Shown in pieces: positions 57,163 through 64,000 of a DNA stretch of 64,000 nucleotides; position 1 is the first letter of the stretch; every line of letters starts with the position of its first letter. The notes under the pieces were generated by a model. It did not search any database. It was not told the DNA's origin and saw nothing but the letters and a program-made list of their open reading frames with translations. Position numbers and translations under genes: made by a program. Source of the DNA: Pseudaeromonas paramecii (lineage in GTDB: Bacteria; Pseudomonadota; Gammaproteobacteria; Enterobacterales; Aeromonadaceae); the NCBI RefSeq assembly GCF_039540575.1, contig NZ_BAABFC010000022.1:23140-87139 (forward strand), given 5' to 3'.

Positions 57163-58053
57163 ATGCATTACGAACTCTTCGCCCTGGCCGCCGCCCTGCT
57201 GTGGGCCATCGCCAGCCTGCTCTCCGTCCTGCCTGCCGCCCACCTGGGTGCCTTCGCCTTTAGTCGTTACCGCATGGCCTGCGTCACCGCCATGCTGGGC
57301 GCCGCCAGTCTGGTCACCGGCGGCTTTGCCGGGCTGAGCCTGGCGCAGCTGGGCTGGATGGCCCTATCGGGCCTCATCGGCATCTTCGTGGGGGACACGG
57401 CGCTCTACGCCTGCCTCAATCGCCTGGGGCCGAGGCGCGCCGGCCTGCTGTTTGCCTGCAACGCCCTGTTCACCGCCCTGTTGGGACTCTGGCTGTTTGA
57501 TGAACGGCTGGGGGGTTGGCGTCTGCTGGGCGGCGGGCTCATCTTTGTCGGCGTGCTGCTGGCCATCGCCTTTGGCCGCAAACACAGCGCGACGCTGGAG
57601 CAGATCCGCCATCCGCTGTGGCTGGGGGTGGCGCTGGGCTTGCTGGCCGCCCTGTGCCAATCCCTGGGCAGTCTCATCGCCAAGCCGGTGATGAGCGCCG
57701 GGGTGGATCCAGTGGCCGCCTCCTGCACCCGGATGGCGGCCGCCCTGCTGGCCCACCTGCTGTTGCGGGCCAGCGGCGCCCCCTTCGCCCGGGCCAGGCA
57801 GGCCATCAACCTTAGGGTGCTGGGGGTGGTGGCGCTGAACGGCTTCCTGGCCATGACCCTGGGCATGACCCTGATACTGCTGGCGTTAAAACACGGCGAG
57901 GTGAGCCTGGTGGCCATTCTCTCCGCCACCACCCCTGTGATGCTGCTGCCCTTGCTGTGGGGCTACACCCGCCAGAGGCCCCTCCCCTCGGCCTGGGCCG
58001 GGGCGGCCCTGGTGGTGGCCGGCACCGCCCTGATCCTGGGGATGAAGGCCTAG
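57163..58053 (+). CDS. DMT-family (EamA) transporter
   Basis: A 296-residue membrane protein with ten predicted helices in two EamA repeats. The pattern GDTALYACLNRLGPRRAGLLF and the end GEVSLVAILSATTPVMLLPLLW is typical of drug/metabolite transporters. I start at ATG 57163 behind GGAG; the longer open frame upstream is Cys/Arg rich and unlikely to be coding. Substrate unknown. Confidence 0.85.
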   Translation: MHYELFALAAALLWAIASLLSVLPAAHLGAFAFSRYRMACVTAMLGAASLVTGGFAGLSLAQLGWMALSGLIGIFVGDTALYACLNRLGPRRAGLLFACNALFTALLGLWLFDERLGGWRLLGGGLIFVGVLLAIAFGRKHSATLEQIRHPLWLGVALGLLAALCQSLGSLIAKPVMSAGVDPVAASCTRMAAALLAHLLLRASGAPFARARQAINLRVLGVVALNGFLAMTLGMTLILLALKHGEVSLVAILSATTPVMLLPLLWGYTRQRPLPSAWAGAALVVAGTALILGMKA

Positions 58054-58093
58054 GCCCCAGCTGGCTTGCCGGTAGAATTCGGCAAGCCGCGGC

Positions 58094-58786
58094 TTAGCGA
58101 AACGCCGCTACCTCTTCTTCGGTCAGCGGCCGGTATTCACCGGGCGCCAGCGCGGCATCCAGCGCCAGGGGGCCTACCTGCTCCCGGTGCAGCTTCACCA
58201 CCTTGTTGCCGATGGCGGCGAACATGCGCTTGACCTGATGGTACTTGCCCTCGTGAATGGTGAGCAGCGCCTCGGTGTCGGAGATGAGTTCCAGCTGGGC
58301 AGGCCGGGTCAGATCCCGCTCGCTGCGCAGCTGAATGCCTTCGGCAAATTGGGCGATGGCGGACTCGGGCACCGGATCCGCCAGCCAGACCCGATAGCGC
58401 TTGGCGCACTCGTGGCGGGGTGAGGTGATACGGTGGGACCACTGACCGTCATCCGTGATGAGCACCAGGCCCGTGGTATCCAGATCCAGCCGTCCGGCAC
58501 AGTGCAACTTGCCCAGCGCCGGCTCCTCCAACAGGAAGAAGACATTGGGATGATCGGGATCCTCATTGGAGCAGACATAGCCCTCGGGCTTGTGCAGCAT
58601 GAAGTAGCGCGGCCCGGTCAGCCGCAGGCTCTGACCGGCAAACTCCACCTCGTCGGACTCCCCCAGCGCGATAGCCCCTTGCTTGACCGGCTCGCCATTG
58701 AGCAGCACCTCGCCACCACGCAGCAGCCGGCTGGCCTGAGAGCGGGTGATCCCCAGACTCTGGGAAAGAAATTTATCCAAACGCAT
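58094..58786 (-). CDS. rsuA: 16S rRNA pseudouridine(516) synthase RsuA
   Basis: Makes pseudouridine 516 in 16S rRNA. The 230 residues contain an N-terminal S4 domain (MRLDKFLSQSLGITRSQAS) and the catalytic motif GRLDLDTTG with Asp101. The blocks HKPEGYVCSNED and HEGKYHQVKRMFAAIGNKV fit RsuA, not RluB or RluE. It is a single gene, divergent from the HD-GYP gene and convergent with the transporter gene. Confidence 0.93.
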   Translation of the reverse strand: MRLDKFLSQSLGITRSQASRLLRGGEVLLNGEPVKQGAIALGESDEVEFAGQSLRLTGPRYFMLHKPEGYVCSNEDPDHPNVFFLLEEPALGKLHCAGRLDLDTTGLVLITDDGQWSHRITSPRHECAKRYRVWLADPVPESAIAQFAEGIQLRSERDLTRPAQLELISDTEALLTIHEGKYHQVKRMFAAIGNKVVKLHREQVGPLALDAALAPGEYRPLTEEEVAAFR

Positions 58787-58984
58787 CTATGGTGACTCCT
58801 AGGGGCCGTCAAAAGGCCAGCATTGTACTGCCAGTGCCGGTGCAAGGCACCTGTTATGCGCCGGGATGGCTGCGCCTGCAATCGCGTGCAAAAAAGCAAC
58901 AGACCCGCCACATCTTTGCGCTCGGTCAGGTGACAGCCTCCCCACCAACAGGCAAAATGAGTCCGGAATCAACATGAGCCTCAT

Positions 58985-60172
58985 ATGGAAACAACACAAA
59001 GTACCCTACGACGACTGACCCTGGCTCAACTGCAGCCGGGCATGTTTGTCACCCGCATACTGCAGCAACAGGGTGACACCCGCTTGAGCCAAAGCGGCCT
59101 GGTTGGCAATCAGGGGCAGATACGCCAGATGGCGCAGCTGGGGGTCCTGGTGGTGGAAGTGGATCTGGCTCGCAGCAAGCAAGTCAGCCAGGCACAAGCC
59201 CAGCCCGCCCCCTCAACGCCGCCGGCACGCAACAAGCCCAATCTCACCAAGGCCCAACACAGGGAGCGGGTGCGCCGCCTCTATCAGGAGGCCAAGGGGC
59301 TGCAAGGCAAGCTGTTCGACCAGCTCAAGGCCGGCGAGCCCATCGCCATGGCGCCGCTGGAGGCCATGGCCGACGAGCTGGTTGACAGCATCTTCGAGCA
59401 CAACGATGCCCTCATGTGCTTGAGCCGTATCCGGGAAAAAGACAGCTACCTGATGGAGCACTCGCTGAACGTCGGCATCCACCTGGCCAACTTCGGCCGG
59501 CACCTGGGCTTGCCGCGCCAGGTGCTCAAGGAGCTGGCCATCGGCGGCATGCTGCACGACACGGGCAAGATCTTGATCCCCGATGCCGTGCTGCACAAAC
59601 CCGGCCGGCTCACCGAGGATGAGTTTGCCATCATGCAGACTCATGTCCGCCTGGGGCAGCAGATCCTGGACGCCTCCCCCGGCTTCAGCCCCATCATGCG
59701 TTCCGTGCTCAGCGGCCACCATGAGCGGCTCGATGGCCAGGGGTATCCGGCCGGACTCACCGCCGAGGCACTGGATCAGTACGCTCGCATGGCCAGTGTG
59801 GTGGACGTGTACGACGCCCTCACCGCCGATCGTTGCTACAAGCCCGGCATGCCCGCCTCCCAGGCCCTGCGCATCCTGCTGCAAGGCGCCGGCAGCCAGT
59901 TTGACAGCCAGCTGGTGGCTCAGTTTATCAAGTGCCTGGGGATCTACCCGGTGGGCAGCCTGGTGAAGCTCGACAGCGGCCGCCTGGCCCTGGTGATGGA
60001 GCGCAACGACAAGACCCCGCTGCAACCCCTGGTGAAGATACTCTACAGCACCAAGTCCAGTGCCTACCTGGAGGTGCGCCTGCTGGATCTGTCCCGCCCC
60101 GGCGAGACCGATCGCATCGAATCCGCCGCCGACCCACGACACTACGGCATCGATCTGGCGCCCTTCTTGTAA
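58985..60172 (+). CDS. HD-GYP domain protein (probable cyclic-di-GMP phosphodiesterase)
   Basis: A 395-residue protein with an N-terminal DUF3391-like region (about 8-140) and an HD-GYP domain. The HD pair is His191-Asp192 in MLHDTGKI, followed by HHERLDGQGYP with the GYP triplet at 253-255. All expected metal ligands appear present, so hydrolysis of cyclic-di-GMP is likely. No membrane or receiver domain is seen. DUF3391-HD-GYP proteins are common in Aeromonas, Vibrio and Pseudomonas. A terminator follows. Confidence 0.92.
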   Translation: METTQSTLRRLTLAQLQPGMFVTRILQQQGDTRLSQSGLVGNQGQIRQMAQLGVLVVEVDLARSKQVSQAQAQPAPSTPPARNKPNLTKAQHRERVRRLYQEAKGLQGKLFDQLKAGEPIAMAPLEAMADELVDSIFEHNDALMCLSRIREKDSYLMEHSLNVGIHLANFGRHLGLPRQVLKELAIGGMLHDTGKILIPDAVLHKPGRLTEDEFAIMQTHVRLGQQILDASPGFSPIMRSVLSGHHERLDGQGYPAGLTAEALDQYARMASVVDVYDALTADRCYKPGMPASQALRILLQGAGSQFDSQLVAQFIKCLGIYPVGSLVKLDSGRLALVMERNDKTPLQPLVKILYSTKSSAYLEVRLLDLSRPGETDRIESAADPRHYGIDLAPFL

Positions 60173-60245
60173 GTCCCGCGGTCTCCCCAAACCGGGCTGG
60201 CGCCAGCGGCGCCAACCCGACTTGATTCAGCCACCAGCCAAACGA

Positions 60246-60273
60246 AAAAAGCCCATGTTTCCTTGGGCTTTTT
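60246..60273 (+). terminator. Terminator after the HD-GYP gene
   Basis: A 10-bp stem (60246-60255 with 60264-60273) with A-rich left and T-rich right arms lies about 75 bases after the HD-GYP stop. It sits exactly at the left edge of the hipA remnant. Confidence 0.82.
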
Positions 60274-60274
60274 G

Positions 60275-60778
60275 TCTCACTCAGTGCGATGTCTGACCAC
60301 CTTTACCGGCGCCGACTATCGTGCACCGGGGGCCTTGGACTACGTTAATTTCCTGCGAGCGACCCGACTCTGTACCAATGACGTGCGGGAGATGGCCTTC
60401 GCCTTCGAGCGTGCCGTCTTCAATGTGGTATTCAATAACCGGGACGACCATCCCAAGAATTTTGCCTACCTGATGTCATCTACCGGTCAGTGGAAGCTAG
60501 CCCCGGCCTATGACGTGACCTTCTGCGAAGGGCCTGGCGGCTATCACCAGATGGATGTGATGGGTGAGGCACTGGCCATCGATCGAGCCGCTCTGCTGCG
60601 GCTCGCCGAGGAGGCGGAAGTCCCGGCACAGAATGCTAACCGCACCATTGATGCCATCAGCGAGGTGGCCAGTCAGTTTTCAACCATCGCCGAGAGGCTG
60701 CTGCCGCAAGCGATTAGCCCCGCGACACTACGCCTGCTCCAAAGCCGGATCGACCAGAACCTAGCGTTGCTGCGTTAG
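60275..60778 (+). pseudogene. C-terminal remnant of a HipA-family kinase
   Basis: About 165 residues match the C-terminal half of HipA-like serine/threonine kinase toxins: FNNRDDHPKNFAYLMS is the catalytic loop, and KLAPAYDVTFCEGPGGYHQ carries the metal-binding Asp (DVTF). The N-terminal subdomain and the ATP-binding loop, about 250 residues, are missing, and homology begins abruptly next to the terminator of the HD-GYP gene. No HipB antitoxin gene is visible. The frame has no credible start with a ribosome-binding site, so I call it a pseudogene left by a deletion or recombination event. Confidence 0.85.
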
Positions 60779-60840
60779 CTGGAGAGTAAGTCGAAGGGGC
60801 ATCACCCCGACGAACTTTGCCAGACGCCACAGACAAAAAA

Positions 60841-60884
60841 ACCGATACCATGTCGGCATTTCTTATGCCTTCCATGGTATCGGT
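60841..60884. terminator. Long hairpin between hipA remnant and STAND gene
   Basis: A 12-bp perfect inverted repeat (60841-60852 with 60873-60884) encloses a second 5-bp stem (60855-60859 with 60865-60869). An A run lies before it and a T-rich stretch after it, which suits a bidirectional terminator for the two convergent genes. Confidence 0.75.
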
Positions 60885-60951
60885 GTTTGTTTCATCGCTG
60901 ACATTAATCCATTTCTGGATTGGAATTGTTGAAATTCGAGTACAGTTGTCT

Positions 60952-63928
60952 TCACTCAAACCGCTGCTCGTGCTCCATATCCTCCCGCTTTTCACTTGCT
61001 TTCTCGCGTTCGATCCAATCAACCAGTTTTGCAGACACTGTTCGAGCTGCCTCTGCGATTTCTGCTCTATCATGCCCAATCAATTTTTTGATCGCATCAG
61101 CTCTAGGTTGCATCACATTCGCTCGACTACCAGACCAGGATAAAGGAGCCACTCGCCCGGCGTACTCCTCCAGAATAGCTTCCGGCTCAGGAGCAGCCTC
61201 AAGCAGCCTAAGCGCAGGCTCTGACATCGTAAGCCCTTCTTCACCCTCTTCCCACAAGTTAATGCCCGACGCAATAGGCGCCCACACACCGATATCATTT
61301 TTTGCCTTGCACCATGCAATCAACACATCCGCATCGATTTTGGCGAGAGTAGACTGCCGATAACCACTATAGCCAATAAAGAACTTTCGTCGTTTTTGTT
61401 GCTCTTCACTACCTTCGAAAACACGATTGAGAAATGCCACAGGCATCAAGGCGACAGTCGTCCCAATGGCGTTTGGAAATGAATGAACATAGCCATTGTG
61501 CTTATCAACAACGGAAAAGATAGTGTTCAACCACTCCTGCTTCTCGGCCTCATTGCCATCGAAACGCAACGCAGCGTTGATAACGCACTCCATCTGATGA
61601 TCCATGGAGCCGCCAGGGCCATTGTGCTTTCTTGGAAGGCTCTGGATTGCCGCTCTTAGGCCGACCCTTCGAAATTCTGGACCCAGCGTATCCACTACAC
61701 CCTCTTTGCCATGCAACCTCATACTGAGAGCAGCCAAAACCACACTATCGCCATTCGGTTTACTCAGTAGTCGCCGAGCAAGATCGAGGACACGGTCTCT
61801 GGGGAGATGCCCATACTCATCCCGCCATAGAATTGGCTCATACATTCCCGGATGAATATCTGGATCATCCAGAAGAGCCAAGCAACGGTTCAGATCTGTT
61901 TCTGTAAATTTTCCCCAGGGGTGCAAATAGACCAAATCCTTTCGAAGTAGAGGATTTTTTGCACACTGATTGAGCAGTTCCTGGGCTAGAGCTGGATCAA
62001 TAGAGCCAGTTTCTTCGAGAAAACCTTTAAAAATTAAAAAATTATTATGCCCTTCAGGCTGCCGTTCTAGCTGCTCAATGAGTAGCAGCCAGACAGTCCG
62101 CAAATCATGCGCCCCTCTCGCCATCCCCCTCCCGAATGCAGCACGATAGGGCAGCCAATCGTTGGAAAACAGGCTGGTGCCGAGTTCTTCGAGCTTATGG
62201 TCTGATGTCGCAAACTCCTCACCCAGTCGAAATGCCTTGGATTCAAGACGCCTCTCAGATTCGTGATAACTGTTAGGGTTGCTATGGTCAAAATTAACGT
62301 CAAGATCCCAATAGTACGCCCCCTTGCTCAGCACATACGTCATGATTGAAGGAATCAGGTCATGCGGCTCCAGCTTCCTCTCCAGTGCGGCAAGGGTGTC
62401 CGGCAGCGGCTCAACATCATCCTCATCGTTGCGTTTGGTATGGTCAAAATAGATCGTGGAGCGGACGGCTTTCCAACCTTCGCCCCAAGGGTGGTGTGCA
62501 TGCAACGTGTAAGCAGCCTCAACGAGCTTGTCCCTTATTGCAGGCTGACGCCACAACCCTCGAAAGGTGTTTGCCATGATCAGCCTTGCTGGTTCTGCAA
62601 GCTCAGGAGTGCCGGAAGTTCCCAATTGCACAGTCACGTCGATAAAGGCGCTGCGCCACTCAACAAGTTCATCATGATTGGGGTGCAATCCATAGTCTCT
62701 TGGACGAGCACCAAACTCATTCCAGCCAAACCTGGTCCATCGATCCTCCAAGGCTGTAGAGAGCATCTGAAAACCCAGCGACCTCCGACCAGCAACGATT
62801 GATGAAAGGCATTCATTCATGACGGCAATTCGCTGCACTAACGTGGCATGCGTACCCGATAGATACGCTTGATAAAATGGCGTGATCTGATTTCGCACCG
62901 AATTGTTGCTGTTGTTCTCCTCTTCATGGTCAGCCACATGGATGAGGAGGCGGATGCACCGCTCGAAAGCGCTCGGTTCATACGCCAACAATTGCAACAG
63001 ATTGAGTATTGTTGTCCGCCGCGGGTTGTAACCCTGCTTCATACCTTTAAAGTCATCTACGGTCAGCACCGCCTCGATCCTGTCGAGCAGAGCGTCCTGT
63101 GCGACAGGGGCAATGTAGTCCAGCATTCGCGCCGACATATCGTCCAACGCGGTTATCCGCCCCAACAGCCCATCAGGCTGAAGCCAGCTCTCAGCGATCT
63201 CTTTTGCTACTGGGTGGTCATGCAATAGGCCAAGCCTGTGTGCAAACGACATGAGTAAACGCTGACGCCCAGCCACTTCAAAGGTCGCCCTGAGTTGAGC
63301 AGCCGGAATGCTATCAAGTGCCGCTGACGCCAACTTGTTGGCAATGGCATGAGGAAGGATCGCTCTCCAATGGGCCCTTTTCTGCACAACATGGCGCCCC
63401 AACAACCTGTTGACTGACCGAGACAACTGGATGGCGGAATGCCCAGAGATCGACCCCAACACTTCCAGTTCAGTTTGACCATCCTCGACGGCTGCTACCG
63501 AGAACGAATAGACCAAGGACAGTATTTCAGCCTGCGCCCGCAGGTCATCATCCGGATGGTTGCGCTGTTCAAACAAACGATCAAATAACTGCGCATCAGA
63601 AAGTTGAGCCAAGCTCTCACCTTCCTCTACCCGCTCGGCGATGGCCAGAGATACCCTCGCATTTCCATCAGCAAACGCCGCTATGCGGCGGGCGTTATTC
63701 TGCCCAATATTGGGAAAACGACGGAGCAGAAGCTGTTCCGCCACTTCCGGTCCAACCGCTTCTATATGGATGACCTCTGTCGTCTGAGGCTTGTCGTCTC
63801 GGATGTCATACTCAACCGTAATAAGGCTCACCTTACCACCTGCGGCTGACATCTTGCTGGCCAGCGAAGAGTGCAACGCTGAAGGACAGTTATCGAGGAT
63901 CATGATGGCCTGTCGGCCTTCTGCGATC
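60952..63928 (-). pseudogene. Large STAND-NTPase-like protein, 5' part cut off by an insertion sequence
   Basis: About 990 residues in one open frame, entering from the insertion at 63929. The first native residues (GRQAIMILDNCP) look like the Walker B strand of a STAND NTPase, followed by LITVEYDIRDDKP, FADGNARVSLAIAE (GxP/sensor region) and LSLVYSF. The remaining 700 residues are helical-repeat-like and unrecognised. The Walker A part must lie beyond the insertion or be lost. The open frame continues into the insertion only to a TAG near 63990, with a TTG at 63984 as the only start. GC is clearly lower than in the core genes. Antiphage STAND proteins are the best guess for its original role, but no effector domain is visible. 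Confidence 0.72.
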
Positions 63929-64000
63929 TGAATCGCCACCAGTGATTTAGACACTTCCCAGCCGTTCCCGATAGCGGGATTCAAACTCTACTGGACTCAA
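63929..64000 (-). mobile_element. Right end of an IS3-family insertion sequence (runs off window)
   Basis: On the plus strand the element starts with TGAATCGCCACCAGTG at 63929, a 5'-TGA end typical of IS3-family inverted repeats, directly before the transposase stop. The rest lies outside the window, so the second inverted repeat and target duplication cannot be checked. Confidence 0.75.
63947..64000 (-). CDS. IS3-family transposase (OrfB), C-terminal end only
   Basis: The last 17 residues, LSPVEFESRYRERLGSV then TAA, are visible on the minus strand. GYLSPVEFE-type sequence is the common C-terminus of IS3-family DDE transposases (after the HSALGY motif). The stop lies 18 bases inside the proposed end of the element, as usual for the family. 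Everything upstream is outside the window. Confidence 0.75.
   Translation of the reverse strand: MSPVEFESRYRERLGSV

Noticed and set aside
60246..60884. Phage attachment site at the core/accessory joint
   Set aside because: No tRNA gene, integrase or direct repeat pair is visible; only terminator-like hairpins are present.
1..64000. CRISPR array or tandem-repeat array
   Set aside because: No regularly spaced direct repeats were noticed anywhere in the window; near-repeats in the RND genes reflect paralogy of the two transporters.

Overview
The window is a bacterial chromosome segment of roughly 60% GC with dense genes, strong Shine-Dalgarno sites and many ATGA-type overlaps. The order rarA-lolA-ftsK-lrp / trxB / aat-bpt / infA / clpA-clpS / cspD / icd / nudJ-mnmA-hflD-purB, the tmRNA tag ANDENYALAA and the near-identity of Lrp, PurB and CspD to enterobacterial proteins point to a gammaproteobacterium. 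An aeromonad-type organism (Aeromonadales) fits best, but this is inference from gene order and not proven by the sequence.

Positions 1-21.7 kb are conserved core: replication-fork rescue, lipoprotein transport, chromosome segregation, Lrp, thioredoxin reductase, N-end-rule transferases with the ClpAP/ClpS protease parts, isocitrate dehydrogenase, tRNA thiolation, purine synthesis, PdxH, an RNA methyltransferase, BamE, the ratA-rnfH toxin-like pair, SmpB and tmRNA. From 21.7 to 26 kb there is a sulfatase module: a secreted HAD phosphatase, a periplasmic Ser-type sulfatase and its radical-SAM maturase. A complete MoxR/Bat-type operon (moxR, DUF58, DUF4381, two VWA proteins, BatD-like) follows directly to 32.3 kb. 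From 32.3 to 41.7 kb come a YciA thioesterase and an MdtABC-like RND efflux operon with its own outer-membrane channel.

From 41.9 to 46.7 kb lies the least explained part: a CCE_0567/DUF683-like small protein, a divergent cation transporter translationally linked to a 65-residue unknown protein, an 8-Cys ferredoxin, a binding-protein-like protein without an export signal, a HypB-like GTPase with two CxxC pairs, and an ABC ATPase without a permease. Together these look like an intracellular metal or metallocofactor delivery system rather than a transporter. Around it sit an orphan sugar-binding protein and OvoA, the key enzyme of ovothiol synthesis.

From 50 to 60.2 kb the content is again housekeeping or widespread: dgkA, a Trp-type DAHP synthase (aroH), btuCD, a DUF486 protein, a YrbG-like antiporter, a lone PilU-like ATPase, a DMT transporter, rsuA and an HD-GYP protein. 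The last 3.7 kb is accessory DNA of visibly lower GC: a beheaded HipA kinase, a long hairpin, and a large STAND-NTPase-like gene whose 5' part is cut off by an IS3-family element that runs off the right edge.
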